From: Aralia elata
Taxonomy: Eukaryota > Streptophyta > Magnoliopsida > Apiales > Araliaceae
Length of the DNA stretch: 64,000 nt
Assembly: GCA_034770075.1 (NCBI GenBank)
Contig: CM068379.1
Location: forward strand, 43,779,130-43,843,129
Reading direction: 5' to 3'
Both the position numbers and the translations under genes were made by a program. Numbering within the stretch: position 1 is the first letter of the stretch; the number at the start of each line of letters is the position of its first letter. The notes under the pieces are model-generated. The model saw only the letters and a program-made list of their open reading frames with translations. It had not been told where the DNA came from and searched no databases. Of the stretch, positions 10,691-22,400 are shown in pieces.

Positions 10691-11300
10691 GATCGGGACG
10701 GGATCTGTCTCTCAGATATGCCCTTATGTCGTGATACCAGGGCTGCCTCGTCAACACCCACACCTCATTTGATAACACTGCCACACATTTTCCTCATATG
10801 CCGGGGCATTCTGTACGGTGATCTCAATCTGTGGACTGTCCCTACTCTTGATCACGTGGATTAAGGAAGCCAAAGTCGCCAATGCATCGGCAAAAATCAT
10901 TTCGTCCCCGAGGAATATGGCGGAAGGCGATATCTTCGAACTCTTGCATAAGCTGGGTGGGTGACACAACGATGGTATGGAAAGTAACCGAAGCTCCTTA
11001 GTGTTGTATACCCCGGATTGTTTGTCTGATTACCAACTCTGAATCCCCGAACACCGCTAGTCTTTTTACTCCCATGTCCACGGGCCAATCGGTGAGTCCC
11101 AAGATACACCCCTCGTATTCAGCGGTGTTGTTCGAATTGATGAAACGAAGTTTAGTGGCCACGGGGTATTGTTCTCCGGTGATATAGACTAAAACCGCTA
11201 CGGATCCTGCCCCCTCGGCATTCATGGCTCCATCAAAATACAGCTTCCAGAATTGTCCCTCGACATCACATTTTTCGCGCGCGATACCCAAAATATAAAT
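10690..11300 (-). pseudogene. Second (archaeal-type) RNase H domain of the Tat/Ogre pol
   Basis: Minus-strand residues WKLYFDGAMNAEGAGS, then NSNNTAEYEG, then VFGDSELVIRQT (about 11250 down to 11020) give the Asp, Glu and Asp of an RNase H fold. It lies after the RT-associated RNase H and before the integrase. A second RNase H at this place is a known mark of the Tat clade. It would degrade RNA in RNA-DNA hybrids during reverse transcription. A linker with PWYHDIRAYL follows toward the integrase. Confidence 0.8.
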
Positions 11301-13013
11301 CTTCGCCCGGGAGGAGAGGAGTTTCTAACGGCTCCATCCCTCCTGCCGGGGCTTCTGCCAACTGATCTGCAATTCCCTGCCCTTTCTATTGGCCTTCTGG
11401 GTCACGTACACCATGTCAAACTGTTGTAAAATTAACTGCCATCTTGATAGTCGACAATTCAGCATGGGCCTTTCGAAAATATATATTTCAGGGGATCCAT
11501 TCTTGATATCAGGTACGTTGTATGCCCATGGAAGGTAGTGCTGTAATTCTCCCTGCAGCCCAGGCCAGGGCACAACAGGTCTTCTCAATGGGAGTGTAAT
11601 TCTGCTCACATTGGCTAAATCATTTTGCTGAGGTAATAGATGGCCTGCTCTTTTCCCCCGCCTCATTTTTCTGTCCCAACATACATCCCATCGCGATGGC
11701 ATTTACCGATATATACATAAACAGAGGGATCCCATCCTTCGGGGGGTACCAGCACTGGTGCTTCAGTCAACTGCTTTTTAATGGTCTGAAAAGCCTTCTG
11801 ACATTGCTCATTCCACTCTTGGGAAACCCCTTTTCTTAACAGTTTGATAATGGGCTCACATGTAGTCGTCAAGTGGGATATAAAACGGCTGATAAAGTTT
11901 ATCCTTCCGAGGAATCCCCTTATCTCCTTCTCTGTGCGAGGCGCTGGCAATATCCACAATTGGCCTTAATCTTTGCTGGATCCAACTCAATGCCACCGAT
12001 CACTAACCAGGAAACCCAAGAGCTTGCCCGACTGTACTCCGAAAGCGCACTTGGCTGGATTGAGTTTCAAATTATACTTTCTGAGCCGATCGAATAGCTT
12101 TTTGAGATGGGTTATATGATCAGATTCTTCCTTCGATTTCACAATAATGTCATCCACGTAGACTTCTATCTCCTTGTGCATCATATCGTGGAACAAGGCC
12201 ATCATGGCTCTCTGATAAGTAGCCCCTGCATTTGTGAGACCGAAAGCCAGTCGTCTGTAGCAGAAAGTGCCCCAGGGGGTGATGAATGCGGTCTTTTCCC
12301 GATCTTCCCTCCGCCACCATTATTCTGATGATATCCCGCGAAGCAATCCACAAAAGAATACATTTCGTACTGGGCTGTGTTATCTACCAGGATGTGTAAT
12401 GAAAGGCACCGGGAAGTTATCCTTGAGACTGGCCTTGTTTAGATCTCTGTAGTCTACGCATACCCTCACCTTTCCTCCAGGTTTAGCCACTGGGACCACA
12501 TTGGATAGCCATTCCGGGTAAGTGGACACCATAATGATTCCCGCCGCCCTGAACTGTTTGATGATCTCCTCCTTCACTTTTTAAGCTCCACTCAGGTTTC
12601 AACTTTCTTAGTTTCTGCTTTGACAGGCCTGAAACCCTCCTTGATGGGTAAACCGGTGCACCACAATGTCGGTGGACAATCCGATCATATACCTCGTGCG
12701 ACCAGGCAAAGACATCCTCATATTGGGCTTAGTAACTCAATTATTTCTGCTTTTTGGCTGGGGTTAAGGTCTGTCCCTAACTTGAGTTCTTTTGGATTGT
12801 CAGGGGTTCCAATATCAACGGTGATGGTTTGGTCCAAGTTGGGTTTGGGCTTATCCTCGACCCTTCCTTTGATCTCGTCAGGTGCGTCGTCGTAATCTGT
12901 CTCGTCTTGTTACAATGCCCATTAAATAGAAATACAGCTCAATGTCAAAATCATAATCATCATTCAAATTTGAAGGACCATCTGTTAGGCAAGGATTACT
13001 CAAATGGGTACAC
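11300..13013 (-). pseudogene. Reverse transcriptase and first RNase H of the Tat/Ogre pol, left contig copy
   Basis: Starting downstream of the intron, an acidic segment (DYDFDIELDFD in the cleaner right copy) leads into RT. Motifs in order on the minus strand: KPGGKVRVCVDYRDLNKAS (about 12485-12430), FGLTNAGATYQ (about 12250-12215), and the catalytic YVDDIIVKSKEE (about 12160). Next come the connection FLGRINFISRFI (about 11915) and the RNase H end WQLILQQFDMVYVTQKA (about 11440-11390). All are typical of Ty3/gypsy RT-RH. At least five frame changes separate these blocks. The enzyme would copy the element RNA into DNA. Confidence 0.88.
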
Positions 13014-13186
13014 CTGACATGAAACAAAATACTTGTCATATATAAATCATTTTTTCACGACGATCGCAATTTCAAATAACACGAAGAAACGACACAATTT
13101 ATGCAGAAATTAAAACAACAACAAAATAAAAATTCTTCATTCCCACCCCTCATCTGGGGTCAACCACACCTGCCGTCGAGCTTTAC
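13014..13186 (-). other. Putative intron between protease and RT of the Tat/Ogre element
   Basis: On the minus strand a donor GTAAAG (from 13186) and an acceptor TTTGTTTCATGTCAG (ending at 13014) bound ~170 nt of AT-rich sequence that does not code. Protease-side and RT-side protein sequence resumes on each side. Ogre elements are known to carry an intron at this position, removed to join gag-PR with RT-IN. The right contig copy has the same borders at 28031-28197. Confidence 0.6.
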
Positions 13187-14500
13187 CCCTGTTTGGATAT
13201 CACTGGTTTCTGGGTCCAATTGTCGATGGTCAGGTCAGCTGAAATGCGCTGGATGACAGAGGTCCTCACATCGGACACCTCCCCGATGATTACGGATACG
13301 TCGCCTGAGTTCTCCTCCATTACCCTCTCCAGGAATAATCAGTCCTGCCCAATCGTTGACAGCACAACTTGTTGGGCTCCCGGTGGCAATGACAATATTC
13401 ATCCCCTCCTTACACTGCTTGTTGATTGTCGGGGATGTAGCATTTGGTTTCAAAACTCTTTTGCGACCTCCTGCAGGAAACTTTCCCTCCGGGCCGACTC
13501 ATTACGTGTGGGGGTTAACTCTTCATTCCCTGCCCCAATCATAGGTCCGCTGATCCCCTGCTCATTGTCGGCTTTGGTCGCTGGACTGCCAACTAGTCGA
13601 ATCGGAGTCGCACCCTGACGGTGTCCCCGCACTGCGCCCACATGGTATCCCAATCCTGCTTTGCCTATCTGCTGTGGTAGGTGGATGGGTTTGGTGATTC
13701 CCTGACTACGACTTTTTCCCTAGTCCCTGTCCAGGTTGGAAGTTCATTTTAATCATTTCCTTTGCCACAAAGGTGAGTTTCCGGAGAGACCCTTGGTTTC
13801 ACAGCTGGAGCTCCCAGGCATCTATAATGGGGAGTGCTAATCTCTAGTGCTTGAAAGCTGGCAGGCGCCGCTGACTCATCCACATTGATTACCGGTAGTC
13901 CACTCCTGGGAGGAGAAGGGTCATCACATTCGGCCGAGATTGTTACCAAGATTCCCATCGATGATCAACTTGATTTGTTGGTGGAGCGTGGGAAGGAACT
14001 GCCCCGGCCATGTGTATCCACGGCCTCCCTAGCAGCAGGTTGTAGCTTGCCGTGATATCTAGGACTTGGAAGGATATATCAAAAGTACAGGGTCCTATCT
14101 CCACTGGCAATTCTATCTCCCCGATGGTGTCTCTCCGGGATCCGTCAAAAGCCCGAAACCACCACATGACTGGCCCGCAGGCGCTTGGGACTGATGTTCA
14201 TTTTCTTCAGCGTACTGAGAGGACATATATTCAATGCCGATCCCCCGTCGATCAGTACCCTCCCCATTCATGACATATCCTGAGGAGATACCGCGATGTG
14301 TAGCGGTTTTCGGTGCCACCCCTTCCTCTTCGGGAATGTCCTCATCTGTAAAGGATATTGCATCGGTTTCCAATAAGTGGCCTACCAACTGGCCGAAATC
14401 CTCCTCACTGATCTCTTTGGGCACAAATGCCTCCTCCAGAACCTTCATCAGGGCTTTGCAATGCTCACTGGATGACAAACACCAAGTCCATGACTGATGT
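13187..14500 (-). pseudogene. Protease region of the Tat/Ogre gag-pro, left contig copy
   Basis: Minus-strand sequence reads HRGISSGYVM, then an aspartic-protease-like block (LIDGGSALNICPLST in the right copy, about 29240-29290), then FDGSRRDTIGEIELPVEIGP and LLGRPWIHMAGAVPS (about 14140-13990). This is the usual order for the Ogre/Tat protease, which frees the mature gag and pol proteins. The active-site triplet reads D-G-G rather than the common D-S/T-G, as in some plant gypsy lineages. A long linker to the intron follows. Confidence 0.75.
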
Positions 14501-14859
14501 TAGGGTTGATTCCTCATTTAAAATCTGGATCCCCCTCATTTCTGGGTGATCCATCCTTTTCAAAAACTCTATGGCCCTTTCCTCGGAGACCTCTTTCATT
14601 TTTTCTCTTTTGGCTCTCAAGGACTCGCCCGGGAAGATATAAGGGGTTCCCCCTGGTCGTCACGGAAAGCACAACAACTGGCCGCTTCCTCGGGTATTCC
14701 CCCGTAATTCCAGGGTACAGTCTTCAGACTACTGATAGGGAGTTGTGGCCTTGCAGCAAAAATGATGGGCCTCGGAGCTGTCAACTTGATAGGTCCCTCT
14801 ATGTTATTCGTACTTACCCCTATCAACCTGATGGGCGTTATCCTCGCACCTCCCATGGT

Positions 14860-16398
14860 CATGTATCACATTTATCATCTCCTCAATTTTTCTGCACATA
14901 GTTCAACCTTGGCGGCCCCCCCAGCCTTCATTGCCTCCGTCGCAATTGACTCCCCCCCCATCATGTCTTGGTAGGAGGATTTGCCTTAACATTCGGGAAT
15001 CCGGCTGTTCACACCACCACAATCTCTCCACTGTCAATCAGGTTTTGGATTCGATGCTTTAACGTCCAGCAATCCTGTGTATCATGGCCAGGGGAACTGA
15101 GTGGTATGCACACCGCTTGCTCGGGTCAAACCTTCTACCCTTTGGGGCACTCGGGGGTGCCAAACCAACAATCTTCTTTTTGGGCTACTAATACCGCTAA
15201 TACTCGTTCAAGCGGCTCCCCGAGCGGGGTGAATACTCGGTTTTGCGAGGCCTCATATCTTCTTCGCCCCTCTGCTCTTTGATCTGAGAAATTTGGCTGT
15301 CGGGGTGGCCCTCCCCTCGGTGCTTGTACCGGAAGATGGCCTTTCTGCTTTACTGGACGACCCTTGTAGGATGAGGGAGACATCCTCTTCCTTCCTCTTT
15401 TGGACTCTCCGGGAAGTGCTGCCATAGTTTCCATTCTGTATTTGCTCGGCAGGCAGTTTCTAAAGCAGTAAGATCCCGGATTTTACCCGATTTCAACCCC
15501 ATGTCAAACCATCTCTCCATGTTTAATCATTTCAGCAAAGGGTCTTCCAATCCCCGAGATGACCCGCTCATAATACGGTGCCTCCTGAATGTCTACAAAG
15601 GTCATTACCATCTCTGATTCGCTCATCGGGGGAGTTACCTGGGCAGCCATGCCCCTCCATCTTTGCGCATATTCTCTAAAGGATTCCCTAGGCTGTTTTT
15701 TAAACCTTTGTCATTTGGTACCTGTCAAGAGCCATCTGGGCCTGAAAGCTGTATTGGGTTAAGAAAGTATGGGCCAATTCCTCCCAGTTTGTGGAATTCG
15801 GGCGTTGTCGAGGCGGCACATACCATATTCTTGCCTCCCCTGTTAAGCTTTTCTGGAATAGTTGCATTCTCAAACCCTCGTCTTCGGCATAAGAACCCGA
15901 GTTCTCCAATGTAAATTTTCAAGTGTGTATAGGGGTCTCCCTTTCCATTGTATTTTTCAAACTCGGGAACTTTGAACTTTTCTGGATATCTGGCCCCGGG
16001 GGAAAAACACATAAATCTGAGTAATTAACCCTGCCCAGGGAGCCTATGCCCTTTAGAGATTGGTTGGTTTCCTCCATGTATTGTACATTTTTCTCCGAAG
16101 GTCGTCATGGTCCCCTTCCTCTGGGATAGTAATCACTGTCCTGCTAGGTATGGGAACGGGGCCTTGGGATGACTGGCTCGTCCTTGAGTCGGGGTTGGTC
16201 CTCTTTAAGCAAGTTTGTACCATTTTTAGGAGGACTCTGATCATCCCCTGGTGGTGGAGTATTATGCGATCCCTGATTTACCGGATCCTGTCTGATCAAG
16301 AACTGTTCCTTTAACATTGTGGCCATTTCCATCATCTGTCTCTTAAAATCATCAAACTCCTCCCGAGATATGGAATTATGGTTAGGAAGATCAGCCAT
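14860..16398 (-). pseudogene. gag of the Tat/Ogre element, left contig copy
   Basis: Proposed start MADLPNHNSISREEFDD with ATG at 16398. An upstream in-frame extension through TRSQSKKAQ is possible. The capsid-like core is FKVPEFEKYNGKGDPYTHLK (about 15975-15918), then LFQKSLTGEARIWY and WEELAHTFLTQYSFQAQ (about 15860-15740). A zinc-knuckle-like region CAYHSSSPGHDTQDCW (clear in the right copy, about 30070-30120) and IQNLIDSGEI follow. Gag would form the particle that packages the RNA. Frameshifts interrupt it. Confidence 0.8.
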
Positions 16399-17223
16399 TT
16401 CAGATGTAGAGACCTGGGCTTTCTTAGACTGCGAACGGGTTTGAGGAGCAAATCCTACAGAAACAACGGTTCGAAGTTTAGTCCCGGGAAAATGAAACAC
16501 ATGGATGCATGCTAAAGCTGTAAAATTTTTGTGTGTTTGTTTTTTTTTTTTTTTTTTTTTTTTTTTTTGGGGTTTTTTTTTTTTTAATCTTTTTCTGCAA
16601 AAACAAAACCACGTTAGCGGTCCTTTATTGATGACACTGCATGCTAGATACAATTTATTATGCTTCCCGGGTCGTTCCCTGCAAAACACAGAGGTTAGTA
16701 TTTTCTTTTGTCATAAAGGGGGAAGCATATATGAATAATTTGCAATGGGATTATGACATTTATACGCATAAACGTAAAAGGGCATGAAGAGACTTTTCCT
16801 GCGTTGGGTTTAATCAGAGGCTGACCTACCCTAGGGTTTACTCTCACGGGCTTTTCGGCATGAAGGTTCCCAAATCTTCGCAATCTACTCGTTTGAGCCC
16901 TTTCGATTGGAGCGGATTTGAGTGGTGCGTTTCCTGAGCCATCTCCGGGGAGCAGCCCCATCGAGTCCAGTAATAAGCAAACCGACAGGTTTCGCCTCAG
17001 GAGGAGGTACTCTCTCAACATACATTCACATTCATCGTCCTCACCGCATGCAAATGATTTCTTTAAAGTAAAGTCATTTCATTCAATCATTCATTCATTG
17101 GACACAACACACATTCACACAACAAAACCAAAAGATCAAAATATCGCATGCACACACATATTCATGAATTTTTTTAAAGGATAGAATAGCATCAAGATTT
17201 TAATGCGGCTTAAGCCCTCTAAT
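16399..17223 (-). other. Untranslated leader between PBS and gag, with A/T homopolymer
   Basis: About 830 nt with no substantial ORF. A long T run, broken by GGGG (about 16541-16586; poly-A in the sense direction), lies just upstream of gag. The ORF1 that Ogre elements carry between PBS and gag is absent. Confidence 0.6.
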
Positions 17224-17243
17224 GGTCCCCAGCAGAGTCGCCA
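17224..17243 (-). other. Primer binding site of the Tat/Ogre element
   Basis: Three bases inside the 5' LTR the minus strand reads TGGCGACTCTGCTGGGGACC. It begins TGG, as expected for pairing with a tRNA 3' end. Ogre elements are known to use a tRNA-Arg primer with a very similar sequence; the exact tRNA was not checked. The same site is at 32239-32258. Confidence 0.8.
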
Positions 17244-17246
17244 GCA

Positions 17247-19465
17247 TGTCGACGCCCGTGGGTTTTCTCGGCTCCTCGGGTCTTTTCCAATTTTTAGCCT
17301 TTTGATTTAATGATTTTTTGGAAAAGGTCGGCATTGATGTCGACGTGGGTTTTGAAATATCGTTTTTTATGATGAGCCAATTAACCAGAGTCGCCAATTG
17401 GTATATTTGAAATGGATGTACCAACTCATCCGAATTTTCGTGTTTTATAAATCGCTGGCTCATATGTGACTCCGAATTAATTGGTCTGCGAATCGAGATT
17501 CATTAGAGTTCGGGGGCTTGTTTAAGTGAGGGGAAGGTGTTATGGCACCCCTCGACTTCCGTGAAACACGGTTACCGCAATCTTGATACTTTCTCCTATC
17601 CTTTAATTCATGAAATGTGTGTGTGTGCGTGCGTGTGTGTGTATGTGTGCTTATGTAAATGTTGTGGTGGAGGTTGTATGAAAGAATCATTTGGATTTTA
17701 GGGAAAATCGTGTTTTTACTTTGAGAATGCTTCGGAATGTCTTTTCGGCATACACGAGAAAGCTTTTATGAGAAAGGTTTGATTTTAATTATCAAAACTA
17801 TGAGATTTTCGTTAAATGTCGTTTTAACAAAACAAGAGTTTTTAAACCTTCGTCAAAATAGGAATCGAGATCTATACGTTGCTTTCATAAAATGATGGGC
17901 AATTTCTAGGATCTCTTTCACCCTATGCACAAAGATTTAATAAAACGTTACTTATTTGCAAAATCAATTTTGGTGTGGTGTTTTGGAAAACGATCTTTCT
18001 TTAGCTTCTTCGTTAGATAGGAATCGACATTCATTAAAATATCTCAAATTTTATCCTCGTTAATCAAATATCCTACTTTGCTTTATATTTAAGAAAATCT
18101 TATCATTTTAGCTTTGAAATTCAATTTCGTGTCATAAATCAAATCAAGCATAAACACGCGTCGGGGCTATTCATGGGCATGTAAGCCATCAAAATGTCCC
18201 CGAACGCCAACAATCACAAATTTCACTATTTCGGGGCCTTAAGCACGATTCTCGCCTTAGCGTCGTTTTAAGGCCCAACGATTACATATTTACAATGAAA
18301 ACTACGTCATTTCTACTTCTTACATCGAAGATATGTCCATCATCGGATTGGGACCCCCGGGGTCGCTTTCCTAGGCTCACAAGACCACGATTACTACGTA
18401 CTCACAAATCAAACATTACAATAAATAACCAACGCGGAAATTCTAACAATATCACGACATCCTAGATAGCAAATTAAAGGAACCACAACCAATACATATC
18501 TTTGTACAACAAGCATAGAAATCAAAACGTGAATATCATCGGGTTATTGAGAAGAATTTTGTTCCAATGGAAACCTCACAAATAATCCCTAATTCATTGT
18601 TTCACAATAAATTACATGAAGACTACATTAATTTTAGCCAAATGAATATGATAGAAGTTGCAAAAATAATGAGTTTTTCACCTTGCAAATGATACCAAAA
18701 TTGTGTAGAAACTTGTGTATTGAGGGAAATATGAGATATATATGATATAATCTAACAACAAAGGAAAATTCTCTCTTTTTCTCTCAATTGTTGCAAGAAC
18801 TTTTGCTATTTCTCTCTATGTTCCGTAGCTATAAACTGCTAGCTAGATTTCTGCTTCTTCTTTACTTCCCGCCAACACTGCCTCAACCTCCTGTAAATGC
18901 TGGCCCATGCTGCCCGAGCGTTAAAATAGGGCTGGCCAGAGCCTAGCCGCAGATCTATCTCGCGGCTGGCCCGCTAGAATAGATCTGCGGCTGGCCAGCT
19001 GGCCAACGTCCCCCTCCCATGCGACAACTTCAGCTGCTGAGTGCTGATTTCCCTTTTCCCCGGTTTTCGTGCTGGCGCACACACCACTTTGGCCGCAAGA
19101 TCTTATCCAGCGGCTGGCGGGCACTTGACTTTCTCAATTTTGCGTGACCAACGCTTCGATTTTTGTCGTACCCAGCAAAAACGTCGGTCTTTCGCTGACA
19201 AGGCTCGTATTTCTCGCAGTCCCGGGAAACTTACCGGGAGACGAGCCACCCTACATTCGGAAATGCCTAGCCCTCGGAACGAATCCATGCTGTCACGTAA
19301 ACTTGGGTTGCCCAAAACAGCATTTCGGCGGGGCCGGGCCGCTGCGGGGGGCCCCTTGGTTCCCGCTCGGTTCTTTGCTCACTGCGCAAGCTGGTTCAAA
19401 TTGACGATTTCGCCCTCCTGTTCATGGTTAAGTAGAAGGAAACGCAAAATTTTGGGGTGTCTACA
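17247..19465 (-). repeat. 5' LTR of the Tat/Ogre element, low-quality contig copy
   Basis: Same sequence as 32261-34368 but about 110 nt longer. The excess is scattered single-base and short insertions (for example around 18835-19120 and 19185-19400). The ends (TGTCGAC, GTCTACA) and the flanking ATCAT agree. The palindromes and TATA-like box of the LTR are present but damaged here. Confidence 0.85.
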
Positions 19466-19470
19466 ATCAT

Positions 19471-22400
19471 ATAAAAAAGGGAATACAAAAAATTATTTAT
19501 TTTTGCTTGGTGAATGTAGTATGGAATGGTAACAGTCTCATTTTTAAATTGTGTTAATATCATTCATTTATATATGTTAGTTATTTATCATATTGCATAA
19601 ATTGAATGTAAAAAGAGACCTGATGGAAGGTACAAAATATTGAAAGTCATGCAAATAATAGCTTCTTCTAAAAAATTGGCCCCACGTTAGAGTGCAATAG
19701 AACTCTTAATATTAAAGAATGTTTTTTTTGCTATTCACTGTTGGAGATGCCTAATAAAAAGTAGATTGTATTACTTAATAAATATAAGGATAATTCGTTC
19801 GGTTGCAGTCCCAATAAGTATTATTATGCTTTATATATTTAGTTTCCTGTAATTAATTTTTTTTGTTTGTGAAAGCTTTTCAACATTGTAAATTTTTTTT
19901 TTGTGGGTGTAATCTTTTAAAGATGTAGTTCTCATTATGTATTAACGAATAACGAATTATGGTTTAAATTACAGAGTTATAAAACTTATCAATAATATAA
20001 ACATTGGTAAAAATTATAGAAGAAGGCACATCTCGTCACAACTAATAAAATTATTCACGTAACTAGCAACTAAAAAATTGAACGATAAATATATCGTAAG
20101 AGAATATATCATTTTTTATTTTTAAATATATAGCAACTTCTCACAGTTTAGTGCCATATTGACAGGTACTAACGTCAATTTAGTAGTTATTGTTTAAAAA
20201 ATTTAGTCCCTTATTTGAAGGTTGTTTGTATTTTGTAAAATTAGGACTAAAATTACAACAATTATAAAAAGTTTGAAAAATGAAATACGCCGAAAAAAAA
20301 AATGAAGCAGACCAACCATGAAAAATAATTATAATTTTAAATCATAATGAAAAGATTTTATCCACTTAAAAATAAATAAATCGTAATAAGAGACCACATA
20401 TATTCTCCTCAAGATTGTGGAACCTAAAAATGCTCATACTCTACTCCCTAAACTAACAAAAACAATTTGATTACACCAACAAAGTTAAAAATATGTAATG
20501 CTATTCTCTTAAAAAATTATTTGGGGTGGGGAGGGGGGGGGGGGGGGGGACTAAACAGTAATAAGTATTAATTACAAACTTATTAATTATTAGTAATATT
20601 ATTAATACAGCTGTTGAGAGTAATTACTTAATTTAGTTATTAGTAATTCTCTTTAACTCTGATTTTGCTTGCTTAGGCTAAAATATATTGATCTGTACGA
20701 TAATATTACATATTGAATGTTATTTAATAATATCAATATACCTTACAATATTCATTGTTATTAAATATACATAGGTTAAAGATAAAAAATGAAGATAATA
20801 TTTGAGCAAAAGGAAGTAGATAATTCCAATTTTTCGGTTTGGCTTTACTGTCTAAGTGCTTTCCTCCTGTAGGATGACTGGTGGGAAGAAATCAAGGCCG
20901 TGAATAAGGAGGTCATTTTAGGGTTTTGTATTGATTTGTTTATTTTATTGGGGTTATTCTACTTGAATTTTATGTGGACAACCACCCCAAAATTAGGGTG
21001 ACCCTTACCTGCGGAATTTGATGCGCACAGATATAAGATCATCAAACTACTTTTAAACAACACATATCAACTACGTCGGAATAAATAAACATAGGTTTGG
21101 TTTCCTTAACAAAAGGGTTTAGGTACGGTCCCTAAGGTCTATTAACCTTAAATAAAGACATCAAAAAATATAATACTAACTTATTAATACAAGAGAGTTG
21201 TATGATTACATAACGGATTAGTAACATATAATGTTATACCACGCGAACAATTCCTTAAGCTTTTCCTATTACCTTTGTCCTTTTTGAAACTTTCCGCTTA
21301 ATTGCACCAATTTGTTCATGATATAGCAAGGGTGATGGCACAACTACTTTGCTCAGCAAGTTTTAAAATGAATAATGAAGATATATCATGAATGGAATGG
21401 GAATAATAATCGCAAGATTCAACAATTATGGAAAAGACATTGATGAAATAACTAACAATAATAATCAAAATTCAAATGAAAATAATGAATAGTGATTATT
21501 TACTGTCTGAGTGGTCCCCGCAAATAGACCTTGAACATGGGTCAAGGAGTCAATGCATTCAATCTAACCCCTTTTAAAACCTGGCCCCGTTAGTTGTATC
21601 TTGAGGGGATCAGCCTCTCGTTACACCATGTTATAATGCATAACATTTAGCTCATGACTGTATTGGATACCAACACTTATAGTCCCCCTATCAAAGGGTT
21701 GCTCTCCTCAGTCCATAGAAATCATGCACCCAACAACTTAACTGGTTTGGATAGCTTTCAAAAAATATTAACAAGTATACGATCTAGTCGTATGAAAATT
21801 AAATGGCGTAGACTATTTCGTAATACGAGTTTCATGGATGAAGAACTTTAAAACCACATTTCATAGTTTTCAAAAATAGAACCATGGATTCAAATGCACG
21901 AAGTGCGAATATCAATAATTTATCATTGAGTATGGAGTAATTGGACAATTAATTAAAAACCACCAACAATGAATTGAAAAATAATAACTTGAGTTTTGAG
22001 TTTTTAGGAAGCTTGCAGGATAACGAATTTAGAGTAATAATTAGAATCATACGATGCAAACTTGCACAATAGAACATAAAGTTGTGAAGGTTAGGGGACT
22101 TGCTCAATATAAATTTGAGTAAGTTTAGGGAACTTGCTTGGATTTACCGCTACATGTTTATCTTCTAAATCTCTCGTTTCATTGGATAACCTATAATATC
22201 AATAGGTCCACCTTCGGTTATTCGTTATTAACCATTAACAATGAACCTAATTATGACTGGGTTAGCTTCTTAATAGTTTCCCCCCATTTTATAGTCAACC
22301 TGACCCTAAGCATTCTAACTAAACGGTACAACACTGGATCATACTACAATTTGTTGCCAGGATTGCTCCTTAGTAACACATATGAGTTTCGGAACACGAC

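Larger units (their letters stand above)
1138..19465 (-). mobile_element. Tat/Ogre-type Ty3/gypsy LTR retrotransposon with an antisense gene cassette, complete but with broken frames
   Basis: Two LTRs of about 2.1 kb (1138-3254 and 17247-19465), both TG...CA, flank about 14 kb of internal sequence with a perfect 5-bp target duplication. On the minus strand the order is 5' LTR, PBS, leader, gag, protease, intron, RT-RNase H, second RNase H, integrase, then a block transcribed the other way, PPT, 3' LTR. The integrase-last order marks Ty3/gypsy. The second RNase H, the protease sequence (LLGRPWIHMAGAVPS) and the intron between protease and RT point to the Tat clade, Ogre-like. The ORF1 upstream of gag known from Ogre is not visible in the ~830-nt leader. 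The LTRs are nearly identical apart from indels, so the insertion is recent. Frames are broken many times, in part perhaps by sequencing error. Confidence 0.9.
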
